A stretch of DNA of 64,000 bases from Pseudomonas sp. SJZ074 (GTDB lineage Bacteria > Pseudomonadota > Gammaproteobacteria > Pseudomonadales > Pseudomonadaceae), in contig NZ_VIUE01000021.1 of assembly GCF_007828215.1 (NCBI RefSeq), positions 1 through 64,000 of the forward strand, in the 5' to 3' direction. A program made the position numbers and the translations under genes. A model generated the notes under the pieces. It was given only the letters and a program-made list of their open reading frames with translations, was not told where the DNA came from and made no database searches. Shown piece by piece: positions 23,618 to 32,597 of the stretch. Numbering within the stretch: the stretch's first letter is position 1; each line of letters begins with the position of its first letter.

Positions 23618-26365
23618 ATCCGGGGTATCGAAGCCTTCGGTGAAGCGGCGATAGACCGGCTCGAGCAGTTCTCGTGCGCACCGTTCCCGGCCCTGGCGTT
23701 GCCATAGCCGCGCCAGGGTCATGGCGCTGCGCAGCTCCCAGGCCAGGGCACCCTGACTGCGGGCCACGCCCAGGGCGGTTACCAGTTGTTCCTCGGCGCT
23801 GTGGTCAAGGGCGGGGTCGTTGCGTGCCAGCAAGACCTGCGCCTCGGCCCGCAGGATCTCGGCCGTGCACCAGCCCGCGGCCCCGTTGCGGGCGCGAGCG
23901 AGTTGCCCGGGGCTGACCCGATCGGTCCGCAGGGTCACGACAATGTCCTGGATCAGCCCATTGACCGGATTCGCCTCGAGGGACGCGTCATTGAATGCAC
24001 CGTCATAGTGGTGGGCCCAGTCATGAAACAGCATCACCGAATGTTTCTTGGCCTGGTAGCGCAACGTAGCGAGCCTTTCCGTCGCGACTGAATGATCGCC
24101 GTTGTAGCGTGCAATCACGCAACCGGCCAGCGCGAGGGTGTAGCAGATTGAGGTGCCGTGATTGATCTGCAAGGCAATTTGCAGGGCAAGATTAGCGGCT
24201 CGCCGGGCTTTTTCGGCAAAGCCTTGCAGCCAGAGAATGCGCGCCAGTATGGTCAGCGACGCGACGCTCTGGTCGTATTGCACGCCGAACCCATGGGTGA
24301 AACGGCTGAGATGGCCGCTCTGGGCCAGGCGCTGGATGACCTGCTCGGCATCTTGTCGGGCGGCACCCTGGTCGCCGGCAAAATGCAGCGCCAGCACCCG
24401 CAAGCGTTGGGCGCTCAAGGACAGGAGCGGGTCGCCCTGGGTACCCAGGCGGTCGAAGTCCTGGCTCCGTTCCAGTGCCTGTTGGTAATGGCCGCAACTG
24501 AGGTTGACCGCCATGTGCCCCGACACCGCCCTGAGCTCGCCGGCGCGGTTCTGGCATTGTTGCGCCAACTGCCGGGCGGTGACGAAGGCGCGAACCGTGG
24601 CCGGTGTACCGCCCTCGGTGTGGTAGTTGAAACTGGCGTGGGCCAACTCCAGGGCGAGGCTCAGCCTGGGGCATGGCGACGGGGTGGCTCGCAGCAGTTG
24701 CAGTGCCTTGTTGACGTAAAGCCCATGCTCCTTGAGCAATGACAGCTCCTGCCAGAGGGGCAGGGTGCTTGCGGTCAAGCGGATCGCCACCTGATGGGCG
24801 CCCTGCGGGCCCAACCCCCGGTCGAGGGCCGCCCGGATGTCATCGCGATAGGCCGCGTAGCGCGCAATCCACACCGGCGTGGCGGTGCTTTCCCAATCCT
24901 TTTCGGCTTGCTCCATCAGGGCCAGGCAGCGTTCGGCATGGCGTTCCTGGCTGGCGGCCAGTTCGCCGGCTTCGGCCAGCTTCTCCAAGGCATAGCTGCG
25001 AGTGGTGTCCAGCAGGCGATAGCGCACCTCTTCATCGCCGACCTCGACGTTGAGCAGGGATTTGGCGACCAATTGGCTGATCGACACCAGCACCTGATCG
25101 GGCGCGACGTGCGGGCCGATGATTACCGCGGCGGCCGACGCCAGGTTGAAGCTGCCCATGAACATCGACAGCCGCCGCAGGCAGATCTGCTCGCACACCG
25201 TGAGCAGTGCGAAGCTCCAATCCAGGGTGGCGTGCAGGGTTTGTTGGCGCGGCGCAACGTCGCTGTCGTTATGGAGCAGGGCGACGCTGTCTTGCAGCTG
25301 CCGATGAAGCGCCTCCAGCCCGAAGCGGCCCACTTGCGCGGCGGCCAGTTCGATGGCCAGGGGAATCCCGTCCAGTCGCTGGCAGATGTCCGCCACCAGG
25401 GGCACCTCGCGGTCGGTCAGTTCGAAGTCGTCATGGCTGGCCATGGCCCGCTCGGCAAACAGTTGCAGGGCCGGGTATTCGAGGGCCGGGTAACCTTCGA
25501 TGGAGGTCCCTCGGGGCGGGAAGGCCAGGGCGTCCAGGTGCTGCACGTGTTCGCCCTCGGCTCGCAGGCCTTCACGGCTGGTCGCCAGGATGTGCAAGTG
25601 CGGGGCACCGCGCAGCAGGGTTTCGCAGAGCTGGGCGGTGGCGTCGATCAGATGTTCGCAATTATCGATTACCAGCAACAGATGCCGGTCCTTGAGCTGT
25701 CGGGCGATGGTCGCCAGCGTATCGCTGTCCGGCGGCAGATCCAACAGCGCGCACAGCTCCGGGGCGATCGAGGCCGGATCGTTGAGCAATGACAGGTCCA
25801 GCAGATAAGTGCCGTCGCGGTAGTGATCGATCAGCCGCTCGGCGACCCGCAGGGCGACCGTGGTCTTGCCGATGCCACCGGTCCCGACCAGGGTGATGAA
25901 GCGTTTGCGCGGCAGGTGGGCCACCAGGTTTTCCACCACCGCCTGGCGCCCGATCATCCGGTTACGACGCGGTGGCAGGTTGTGAGCCAGTGACGCAGGC
26001 GCGATATCCGCCATGGGGACGAGCGGCTCGGTCGACACCGGCGCGACAAAACTGTAGCCGCGCTGCGCCACGGTAACGATGTAGCGTTGTCCGGCCTGGC
26101 CATCCCCCAACGCCTTGCGCAATGCCGCGACGTGCACCCGCAGGTTGGTGTCTTCCACGACACTCCTGGGCCAGACACGGGCGATCAGCTGTTGCTTGCT
26201 TACCACCTCTCCAGCGTGCTCGAGCAGCACCAGCAGGATCGCCACCGCCCGTCGCCCCAGGCGCAACGGCTGCCCGCCCTCCAGCACCAGGCGCTGGCGC
26301 GGATGGACATGGTACGGGCCGAAATGCAGCGTCTGTTCGACGGGCAAGGCAGAGGGGGGGCTCAT
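23564..26365 (-). CDS. Long winged-helix regulator with NTPase and helical-repeat domains
   Basis: This encodes 933 residues from MSPPSALPVEQTLHF at 26365, with GAGAAC upstream. A winged helix ('LVLEGGQPLRLGRRAVAILL', 'ARVWPRSVVEDTNLRVHVAA', 'AQRGYSFVAPV') covers about residues 10-110. The NTPase has Walker A 'GTGGIGKTT', Walker B 'LLLVIDNCEHL' and 'ILATSREGL'. The C-terminal half, about residues 480-920, is Leu/Ala-rich helical repeats of TPR/MalT character. Such STAND-type regulators sense a ligand through the repeats. The closest protein in the window is the convergent short paralogue. The divergent alpha/beta hydrolase gene is a possible target. Confidence 0.8.
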   Translation of the reverse strand: MSPPSALPVEQTLHFGPYHVHPRQRLVLEGGQPLRLGRRAVAILLVLLEHAGEVVSKQQLIARVWPRSVVEDTNLRVHVAALRKALGDGQAGQRYIVTVAQRGYSFVAPVSTEPLVPMADIAPASLAHNLPPRRNRMIGRQAVVENLVAHLPRKRFITLVGTGGIGKTTVALRVAERLIDHYRDGTYLLDLSLLNDPASIAPELCALLDLPPDSDTLATIARQLKDRHLLLVIDNCEHLIDATAQLCETLLRGAPHLHILATSREGLRAEGEHVQHLDALAFPPRGTSIEGYPALEYPALQLFAERAMASHDDFELTDREVPLVADICQRLDGIPLAIELAAAQVGRFGLEALHRQLQDSVALLHNDSDVAPRQQTLHATLDWSFALLTVCEQICLRRLSMFMGSFNLASAAAVIIGPHVAPDQVLVSISQLVAKSLLNVEVGDEEVRYRLLDTTRSYALEKLAEAGELAASQERHAERCLALMEQAEKDWESTATPVWIARYAAYRDDIRAALDRGLGPQGAHQVAIRLTASTLPLWQELSLLKEHGLYVNKALQLLRATPSPCPRLSLALELAHASFNYHTEGGTPATVRAFVTARQLAQQCQNRAGELRAVSGHMAVNLSCGHYQQALERSQDFDRLGTQGDPLLSLSAQRLRVLALHFAGDQGAARQDAEQVIQRLAQSGHLSRFTHGFGVQYDQSVASLTILARILWLQGFAEKARRAANLALQIALQINHGTSICYTLALAGCVIARYNGDHSVATERLATLRYQAKKHSVMLFHDWAHHYDGAFNDASLEANPVNGLIQDIVVTLRTDRVSPGQLARARNGAAGWCTAEILRAEAQVLLARNDPALDHSAEEQLVTALGVARSQGALAWELRSAMTLARLWQRQGRERCARELLEPVYRRFTEGFDTPDLVEADALLHTLPRRCEA

Positions 26366-26476
26366 TGTGTTCTCGATGTCTGGTCTGGTGCAAAAGGTAT
26401 ATCCGAGTATGTTCCTCAGGTTCGGCTTCAGGCGCAACGGTTAGAGCCTTCTCTCATAGCCAGCAGTGATACACCC

Positions 26477-26506
26477 TGTGGCGAGGGGATAAATCCCCTC
26501 GCCACA
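26477..26506. repeat. REP palindrome
   Basis: TGTGGCGAGGGGAT and its exact complement flank a two-base centre. It lies in the divergent gap between the long regulator and the alpha/beta hydrolase, 110 bases before the latter. It is a typical P. fluorescens REP unit, here fused head to head. Confidence 0.75.
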
Positions 26507-26616
26507 AACAGCACCCACAGTCCTGACCTCAATCAAAAAAATTAACAACGTTTAACTCACACATACATCCCCTCTGACCGGACCATGGAGGCCTCCACCC
26601 CCAAGGAAGTCATGTC

Positions 26617-27438
26617 ATGAGCACCTTCATCACCCGCGACGGCACCGAGATCTACTACAAGGATTGGGGCAATGGTCAGCCGGTTGTCTTCAGCCATGGC
26701 TGGCCGTTGAACTCGGACAGTTGGGAAGCGCAGATGATGTTCCTGGCGTCCAACGGTTACCGGGTGATTGCCCATGATCGCCGTGGGCATGGGCGCTCCA
26801 GCCAGCCGTGGGATGGCAACGACATGAACACCTACGCCGATGACCTGGCCGAGTTGATCGAGCGGCTGGACCTGAAGAACGCCGTGTTGCTCGGTTTTTC
26901 CACCGGCGGTGGTGAGGTGGCACGCTATATCGGCCGGCATGGCGCTGCTCGCGTCGCCAAGCTCGGGCTGATCTCGGCGGTAACGCCACTGATGCTCAGG
27001 ACCCCGGCCAACACCGGCGGCTTGCCCATCGAAGTGTTCGACGGTTTCCGCCAGGCCTCCCTGGTCGACCGTTCTCAGCTATACAAGGATGTGGCCAGCG
27101 CGTTTTTCGGCGCCAACCGTCCGGGCGCCAAGGTGTCCCAAGGCATGATCGACTGGTTCTGGATGCAAGGCATGCTCGCCGGCCACAAGAACACGTACGA
27201 CTGCATCAAGGCGTTCTCGGAGACCGACCTTACCGAAGACCTGCGCAACATCGAGGTACCGACCCTGGTGGTCCATGGCGATGACGACCAGGTGGTCCCC
27301 ATCGAAGCCGCCGGCATCGCCGCCGCCAAGCTGCTCAAGAACTCACAGTTGTTGGTGTACCCCGGCGCGCCCCATGGCCTGACCGATACCCACAAGGACC
27401 GACTGAACGCCGATTTGCTGGCGTTCATCCGCGGCTGA
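26617..27438 (+). CDS. Alpha/beta hydrolase (arylesterase / non-haem chloroperoxidase type)
   Basis: This encodes 273 residues, the usual length for cofactor-free haloperoxidase-like esterases. The nucleophile elbow reads 'LLGFSTGGGEVARYIGRHG', with Phe where the group has His (GHSTGGGE) and the Ser kept. The Asp lies in 'VVHGDDDQVVPIE' and the catalytic His in 'YPGAPHGLTDTH'. The oxyanion region is 'VVFSHGWPLNSDSWE'. Members hydrolyse aryl esters or lactones and can form peracids. There is no signal peptide, so it is cytoplasmic. An AAGGAAG site precedes the start. A LysR gene follows on the same strand after a REPIN. Confidence 0.85.
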   Translation: MSTFITRDGTEIYYKDWGNGQPVVFSHGWPLNSDSWEAQMMFLASNGYRVIAHDRRGHGRSSQPWDGNDMNTYADDLAELIERLDLKNAVLLGFSTGGGEVARYIGRHGAARVAKLGLISAVTPLMLRTPANTGGLPIEVFDGFRQASLVDRSQLYKDVASAFFGANRPGAKVSQGMIDWFWMQGMLAGHKNTYDCIKAFSETDLTEDLRNIEVPTLVVHGDDDQVVPIEAAGIAAAKLLKNSQLLVYPGAPHGLTDTHKDRLNADLLAFIRG

Positions 27439-27490
27439 AGCGTATCGGTGCGGGTTTCACCCTGATGCTGAGGCAGGCCACAAACCTGAA

Positions 27491-27580
27491 TGTGGGAGCG
27501 GGCTTGCTCGCGAATGCGGTTCGACATTCAACACCTTCGTCGACTGACGCACCGCTTTCGCCAGCAAGCCCGCTCCCACA
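27491..27580. repeat. REPIN (two REP units, head to head)
   Basis: The left unit begins TGTGGGAGCGGGCTTGCTCG and the right unit ends with the complementary GCAAGCCCGCTCCCACA. About 45 bases lie between them. It sits between the hydrolase and the LysR gene. Confidence 0.85.
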
Positions 27581-27623
27581 GGTCAGCATCCAACATGATC
27601 GGTATTCCACAGGACTCTAACCG

Positions 27624-28571
27624 ATGAATCGCAACGACTTACGCCGTCTCGACATGAACCTGCTGGTGATCTTCGAGGCGTTGATGTTCGAGAAGAACCT
27701 GACCCGCGTCGCGGAAAAGCTGTTCATGGGCCAGCCGGCCGTGAGCGCGGCGCTGGGGCGGCTGCGGGACCTGTTCGATGACCCGCTGCTGATCCGTCAC
27801 GGGCGCGGCATGGAGCCGACCCCTCGGGCGATGGCCATCCTCAAAGAGCTACAACCGGCCATGGACACGATTTCCGGGGCGGTCAGTCGGGCCAAGGCCT
27901 TCGATCCGTCCACCAGCTGCGACGTGTTTCGCATCGGCCTGTCGGACGACGCCGAGTTCGGCCTGTTTCCGCCCTTGCTGAGTCAACTGCGTGAAGAGGC
28001 GCCAGGCATCATCGTGGTGGTGCGCCGGGCCAACTACCTGTTGATGTCGTCGTTGCTGGGCAGCGGGGAAATCAGCGTCGGGGTCAGCTACACCACTGAT
28101 CTGCCGGCCAACGCCAAGCGCAAGAAATTGCGCGACATCCCCTGCAAGGTCTTGCGCGGCGACAAGCGTCCGGGCCCGCTGACCCTGGACGAATACTGCG
28201 CGCGACCCCATGCCATGGTGTCGTTCTCGGGCGACCTGAGCGGCAACATCGACCTGGACCTGGCGCGCATTGGTCGGACCCGCAAGGTGGTGCTGGGCGT
28301 CCCGCAGTTCAGTGGCTTGCGGGCCTTGTTAGCCGGCACTGAGCTGATCGCCACCGTGCCCGACTACGCGGCCTGCGCGCTGGTGGAAGGCTGCGCGTTG
28401 CGGGCCGAGGATCCACCGTTCGAGATCAACGCGGCCGAGTTGTCGATGGTCTGGAGTGGCGTGCATGACAACGACCCGGCGGAGCGCTGGTTGCGCTCAC
28501 GCATTGCTACTCATATGTCCCAATCATTACCGGCCGCCGCCTACGCGGACCAGGACGGAGCACACCGATGA
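27624..28571 (+). CDS. LysR-family transcriptional regulator
   Basis: This encodes 315 residues. The N-terminal helix-turn-helix is 'LVIFEALMFEKNLTRVAEKL' then 'GQPAVSAALGRLRDLFDDPL' (about residues 12-60). The effector domain is at about 90-300. The C-terminus is longer than average and ends polar. The NodD-like 'RRLDMNLLVIFEALM' start is typical of regulators of small catabolic operons. Its stop overlaps the DoxX start by four bases, so unusually the regulator is the first gene of the operon it probably controls. Confidence 0.9.
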   Translation: MNRNDLRRLDMNLLVIFEALMFEKNLTRVAEKLFMGQPAVSAALGRLRDLFDDPLLIRHGRGMEPTPRAMAILKELQPAMDTISGAVSRAKAFDPSTSCDVFRIGLSDDAEFGLFPPLLSQLREEAPGIIVVVRRANYLLMSSLLGSGEISVGVSYTTDLPANAKRKKLRDIPCKVLRGDKRPGPLTLDEYCARPHAMVSFSGDLSGNIDLDLARIGRTRKVVLGVPQFSGLRALLAGTELIATVPDYAACALVEGCALRAEDPPFEINAAELSMVWSGVHDNDPAERWLRSRIATHMSQSLPAAAYADQDGAHR

Positions 28572-28981
28572 ACGTCACCGACGAACGTACCCTGCAGGAC
28601 TGGGGACTGCTGTTCCTGCGCCTCAGTGGCGCGCTGTTTCTGCTGTGGGTCCACGGGTTGCCGAAGTGGCTGCACTACAGCGACGAACTCACCCGCATCG
28701 AAGACCCGTTTCACCTCGGTGCGAGCCTCACCCTGATGTTGGCGATCTTCGCCGAAGTGCTGTGTCCGTTGCTGATCGCGGCCGGTGTCCTGGTGCGCCT
28801 GGCGTGCCTGCCCGTCCTGTTCCTGTTGGCCGTTGCACTGTGGGTGGTCCACCCGCAATGGAGCCTCGAAGAAGGGCAGTTCGGCTGGCTGCTGCTGATC
28901 ATCTTTACCGGCGTGTTCATCGCCGGGCCGGGTCGCCTGGCGCTGAACGCGCGTTTTACCGGAGTGTTACGCCATGTCTGA
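28568..28981 (+). CDS. DoxX-family membrane protein
   Basis: This encodes 137 residues with four membrane segments: about 12-32 (LLFLRLSGALFLLWVHG), 55-80 (LTLMLAIFAEVLCPLLIAAG), 84-102 and 108-128. 'LRLSGALFLLWVHGLPK' matches the DoxX start. DoxX proteins are small inner-membrane proteins linked to redox or quinone partners. It overlaps LysR by four bases and the next gene by eight, so three proteins are made from one tightly coupled message. Confidence 0.8.
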   Translation: MNVTDERTLQDWGLLFLRLSGALFLLWVHGLPKWLHYSDELTRIEDPFHLGASLTLMLAIFAEVLCPLLIAAGVLVRLACLPVLFLLAVALWVVHPQWSLEEGQFGWLLLIIFTGVFIAGPGRLALNARFTGVLRHV

Positions 28982-29600
28982 ATCTCAAGCTGTCGAGTCC
29001 ACAACGGGCGCTGCCTCACCCGGCTCCGACGAAATCGTCACCCTGATCGTCAAACACCGGATCAAGGCCGGCCAGGACGCGGCCTATGAGGCCTGGTTAC
29101 GACGCATCGTGACCGTGGCCGGTCGTTGGCCGGGCCACCTGGGGGTGGATGTGGTGCGGGGCAAGCAGGGTGGGTTGTCGCTGTTCACTTGCGTGCTGCG
29201 CTTCCTTTCCACCGAGGCCCTGCAGCGCTGGCTCGATTCGCCTGAGCGCCGCGAACTGGTGGAGGAGGCCGCGCCGTTGCTGGCCGACGGCGACCAGACC
29301 GAAGTCGCGCCCCACAAGGAGTTCTGGTTCACCCCGCTGGCGGATGCCGCTACACCGCCACCGCGCTGGAAGCAGGCCGTGGTGACGTTGCTGGTGATCC
29401 TGCCACACACCTTGCTGGTGCCGCTGATCTGGGGGCCGGTGCTGCAGCTCAACGCATTTCTATCCAACTATGTCGTCGCCACGTTCCTGATCACCCTGAC
29501 CATCGTGCTCTCGGTCTGCTACGTGTGCATGCCGCTGGCGACCCGTTTGTTCGCACCCTGGATGGAGGCCTCCAAGGCCCATGAACACCTGGAGCCCTGA
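28974..29600 (+). CDS. Antibiotic-biosynthesis-monooxygenase (ABM) domain fused to two membrane segments
   Basis: This encodes 208 residues. Residues 20-115 are an ABM ferredoxin-like fold ('VTLIVKHRIKAGQDAAYEAW', 'WPGHLGVDVVRGKQGG', 'FTCVLRFLSTEALQRWLDSP'). Two membrane segments follow at about 133-158 (VTLLVILPHTLLVPLIWGPV) and 166-192 (FLITLTIVLSVCYVCMPLA), so the ABM domain is tethered to the inner membrane. ABM domains oxidise or bind aromatic and quinone-like compounds. It overlaps the DoxX gene by eight bases. Confidence 0.8.
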   Translation: MSESQAVESTTGAASPGSDEIVTLIVKHRIKAGQDAAYEAWLRRIVTVAGRWPGHLGVDVVRGKQGGLSLFTCVLRFLSTEALQRWLDSPERRELVEEAAPLLADGDQTEVAPHKEFWFTPLADAATPPPRWKQAVVTLLVILPHTLLVPLIWGPVLQLNAFLSNYVVATFLITLTIVLSVCYVCMPLATRLFAPWMEASKAHEHLEP

Positions 29601-29630
29601 ACATCACCGAGTTCTCTTGGCTAGCGCAGT

Positions 29631-29673
29631 TGTGGCGAGGGGATTTATCCCCGTGAGGTCGCGAAGCGACCTC
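29631..29673. repeat. REP unit with adjoining hairpin
   Basis: TGTGGCGAGGGGATTTATCC is followed by GAGGTCGC-GAA-GCGACCTC, an 8-bp stem. It sits in the gap after the ABM gene and could also act as a transcript end or stabiliser. Confidence 0.65.
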
Positions 29674-29728
29674 TCTAACTCTCACCACCCATTTTTTCAT
29701 CTGCACATCTATCGTTAAAGGAAACCCT

Positions 29729-31567
29729 ATGAACGCCGATCTGATTCTGTTCAATGGCCAGTTCCACACCGTCGACCGGGAAAAGCCCCGCGCCAGTGCT
29801 GTGGCCATCAGCCAGGGCAAGTTCGTTGCCGTGGGCACCGACGCCGAGGCCATGGCCCTGCGTGGCGGCAGTACCCAGGTCATCGACCTCAAGGGCCGCA
29901 CCGTCATCCCCGGGCTTAACGACTCGCACCTGCACCTGATCCGCGGCGGCCTGAACTACAACCTGGAACTGCGCTGGGAAGGCGTGCCGTCCCTGGCCGA
30001 TGCTCTGCGCATGCTCAAGGACCAGGCTGACCGCACGCCGACGCCACAATGGGTGCGCGTGGTGGGCGGCTGGAACGAATTCCAGTTCGCCGAAAAACGC
30101 ATGCCGACCCTGGAAGAACTCAACCAGGCCGCCCCCGATACCCCGGTGTTCGTGTTGCACCTGTATGACCGCGCCTTGCTCAACCGCGCCGCGTTGCGGG
30201 TGGCCGGCTATACCCGTGACACGCCGAACCCGCCGGGCGGTGAGATCGTGCGCGACAGCAAGGGGGAACCCACCGGCATGCTGGTGGCGCGTCCCAACGC
30301 GATGATCCTCTACTCGACGTTGGCCAAGGGGCCGAAGTTGCCGCTGGAGTATCAGGTCAACTCCACTCGCCAGTTCATGCGCGAACTCAATCGCCTGGGC
30401 CTGACCAGTGCCATCGACGCCGGCGGTGGTTTCCAGAATTACCCCGACGATTACGCGGTGATCGAGCAATTGGCCCGGGAAGAACAGTTGACGGTGCGCA
30501 TCGCCTACAACCTGTTCACCCAAAAGCCCAAGGAAGAGCTCAACGACTTCAAGAACTGGACCGGCAGCGTCAAGCTGCACCAGGGCGATGACTTCCTGCG
30601 GCACAACGGCGCCGGTGAAATGCTGGTGTTCTCGGCAGCGGATTTCGAAGACTTCCTGGAACCACGCCCGGACCTGCCGGCGAGCATGGAACAGGACCTG
30701 GAGCCGGTGGTCCGGCACCTGGTGGAGCAGCGTTGGCCGTTCCGCCTGCATGCCACCTACAACGAGTCCATCAGCCGCATGCTCGACGTGTTCGAGAAGG
30801 TCAACCGCGACATCCCGTTCAACGGCCTGCCATGGTTCTTCGACCACGCCGAAACCATCACCCCGCAAAACATCGAGCGGGTCCGTGCACTGGGCGGCGG
30901 CATCGCCATCCAGGACCGCATGGCCTTCCAAGGCGAATACTTTGTCGACCGCTACGGCGCCAAGGCGGCCGAAGCGACGCCGCCGATCAAGCGCATGCTG
31001 GCCGAAGGCGTGCCGGTGGGTGCCGGCACTGACGCCACCCGGGTATCGAGCTACAACCCCTGGACCTCGCTGTACTGGATGGTCAGCGGTCGCACCGTCG
31101 GTGGCCTGGCGCTGCACGAAGAGGGCCTGCCGCGCCTCACCGCGCTGGAGCTGTTCACCCATGGCAGCGCCTGGTTTTCGTCAGAGCAGGGCAAGAAGGG
31201 CCAGATCAAAGTCGGCCAACTGGCGGACCTGGCGGCACTGAGCGCCGACTTCTTCAGCGTCGAGGAAGAAGCCATCAAGTGGATCGAGTCCGTGCTGACG
31301 GTGGTCGACGGCAAGGTGGTGTATGCCGCCGACGACTTCGAAAAACTCGGCCCTGCCAGCGTCCCGGTACTGCCGGACTGGTCCCCAGTGGTCAAGGTAC
31401 CAGGCCACTGGCGCCCGACCTCGCCGTTGCAGGCCCAGGTGCACCAGTGCAGCGGTCCTTGCACGGTGCATTCCCATAGCCATGAGCGGGCGCGGCTGTC
31501 GAACGTCCCGGTCAGCGATTTCCAAGGCTTCTGGGGCGCGTTTGGCTGTTCCTGCTTCGCTTTCTGA
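29729..31567 (+). CDS. YtcJ-type amidohydrolase with cysteine-rich C-terminal tail
   Basis: This encodes 612 residues. The N-terminal beta-sandwich piece is followed by the metal motif 'VIPGLNDSHLHLIRGG'. A later pair of metal ligands lies in 'FRLHATYNES' and 'FDHAETI', and 'VGAGTDATRVSSYNPW' carries the active-site Asp. This is the amidohydrolase-3/YtcJ layout (metal-dependent hydrolysis of C-N bonds). After the usual end near residue 560 there is a tail with 'HQCSGPCTVHSHSHERA' and a final 'FGCSCFAF'. There is no signal peptide. AAAGGAAACC precedes the start. Confidence 0.8.
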   Translation: MNADLILFNGQFHTVDREKPRASAVAISQGKFVAVGTDAEAMALRGGSTQVIDLKGRTVIPGLNDSHLHLIRGGLNYNLELRWEGVPSLADALRMLKDQADRTPTPQWVRVVGGWNEFQFAEKRMPTLEELNQAAPDTPVFVLHLYDRALLNRAALRVAGYTRDTPNPPGGEIVRDSKGEPTGMLVARPNAMILYSTLAKGPKLPLEYQVNSTRQFMRELNRLGLTSAIDAGGGFQNYPDDYAVIEQLAREEQLTVRIAYNLFTQKPKEELNDFKNWTGSVKLHQGDDFLRHNGAGEMLVFSAADFEDFLEPRPDLPASMEQDLEPVVRHLVEQRWPFRLHATYNESISRMLDVFEKVNRDIPFNGLPWFFDHAETITPQNIERVRALGGGIAIQDRMAFQGEYFVDRYGAKAAEATPPIKRMLAEGVPVGAGTDATRVSSYNPWTSLYWMVSGRTVGGLALHEEGLPRLTALELFTHGSAWFSSEQGKKGQIKVGQLADLAALSADFFSVEEEAIKWIESVLTVVDGKVVYAADDFEKLGPASVPVLPDWSPVVKVPGHWRPTSPLQAQVHQCSGPCTVHSHSHERARLSNVPVSDFQGFWGAFGCSCFAF

Positions 31568-31587
31568 CAGACATCAACATCCCCCCC

Positions 31588-31677
31588 TGTGGGAGCGGGC
31601 TTGCTCGCGAATGCGTCGGCACATCCGACGACGTCGCAAGCTGACACACCGCTTTCGCGAGCAAGCCCGCTCCCACA
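31588..31677. repeat. REPIN (two REP units, head to head)
   Basis: TGTGGGAGCGGGCTTGCTCG on the left and its complement on the right are separated by about 45 bases. It lies between the amidohydrolase and the cysteine hydrolase. Its sequence is nearly the same as that of the copy at 27491-27580. Confidence 0.85.
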
Positions 31678-31711
31678 GGGTCTGTAACATCCATCCCAAA
31701 GGAGTCATCCC

Positions 31712-32341
31712 ATGAGCAATGCCCCTGTCTACAACCGCCTGAACAAAGATGATGCAGTCGTCCTGCTGGTCGATCACCAGACCGGCCTGATTTCCCTGGT
31801 CCAGGACTTCTCGCCCAACGAGTTCAAGAACAACGTGCTGGCCCTGGCCGACCTGGCGAAGTTCTTCGGTTTGCCGACCATCCTGACCACCAGCTTCGAA
31901 AAAGGCCCTAACGGCCCGCTCGTGCCGGAGCTCAAGGAAATGTTCCCGGACGCGCCGTACATCCCACGTCCAGGCCAGATCAATGCCTGGGACAATGAAG
32001 ACTTCGTCAAGGCGATCAAGGCTACCGGTCGCAAGCAACTGATCATCGCCGGTGTGGTGACCGACGTCTGCGTCGCGTTCCCGACCTTGTCGGCACTGGC
32101 CGAAGGTTTTGACGTGTTCGTGGTCACCGATGCCTCGGGCACCTTCAACGAAACCGTGCAGCAGGCTTCCTGGGCCCGCATGACCGCTGCCGGCGCGCAA
32201 CTGATGAACTGGTTCTCGGTGGCTTGCGAACTGCATCGCGACTGGCGCAACGACATTGAAGGCCTGGGCAACCTGCTGTCCCAGCGCATTCCGAACTACC
32301 GCAACCTGATGAACAGCTACGCGGCGCTGACTGCCAAGTAA
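31712..32341 (+). CDS. Isochorismatase-like cysteine hydrolase (YcaC type)
   Basis: This encodes 209 residues, like E. coli YcaC (about 208). The triad is visible: Asp in 'VLLVDHQTGLISLVQDF', Cys in 'GVVTDVCVAFPTLSALAEGF', and a Lys in the middle (likely in 'TTSFEKGPNG'). The YcaC family has unknown hydrolase activity. Pseudomonas members often sit with amidohydrolases. AAAGGAGTC precedes the start. A strong terminator follows. Confidence 0.9.
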   Translation: MSNAPVYNRLNKDDAVVLLVDHQTGLISLVQDFSPNEFKNNVLALADLAKFFGLPTILTTSFEKGPNGPLVPELKEMFPDAPYIPRPGQINAWDNEDFVKAIKATGRKQLIIAGVVTDVCVAFPTLSALAEGFDVFVVTDASGTFNETVQQASWARMTAAGAQLMNWFSVACELHRDWRNDIEGLGNLLSQRIPNYRNLMNSYAALTAK

Positions 32342-32364
32342 GCATCAGTGGTTGTCGCTGGACG

Positions 32365-32398
32365 ACGCCCGCCTTGTGCGGGCGTTTTTGGTTTTTTG
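32365..32398 (+). terminator. Rho-independent terminator after the YcaC-type gene
   Basis: A stem CGCCCGC-N5-GCGGGCG at 32366-32384 is followed by TTTTTGGTTTTTT, 24 bases after the stop. This ends the amidohydrolase/YcaC transcript. Confidence 0.85.
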
Positions 32399-32410
32399 GT
32401 CGACTAACAG

Positions 32411-32513
32411 GTCGCCATCGCGAGCAGGCTCGCTCCCACAGGGGAATCGGGCGTTCTCAGGTGCAATGTTCAGAACAAAATTCGTGTGGGAGCGAGCCTG
32501 CTCGCGATGGCGT
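32411..32513. repeat. REPIN, opposite polarity
   Basis: The left unit CGCCATCGCGAGCAGGCTCG..CCACA and the right unit TGTGGGAGCGAGCCTGCTCG..ATGGCG are inverted copies. The TGTGGG ends face inwards, the reverse of the copies at 27.5 and 31.6 kb. It separates the YcaC-type gene from the second LysR gene. Confidence 0.8.
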
Positions 32514-32597
32514 CAGCCCACCCAACCCTTCCCAACCTGTCTCACCCCGACCACAATGCTCAGCTGAGCCCTCTCACTGTCCACCCCTGGAGTGACA

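Noticed and set aside
29675..31162. A 495-codon minus-strand frame opposite the amidohydrolase
   Set aside because: The plus-strand amidohydrolase has metal-site motifs. The minus frame has none.
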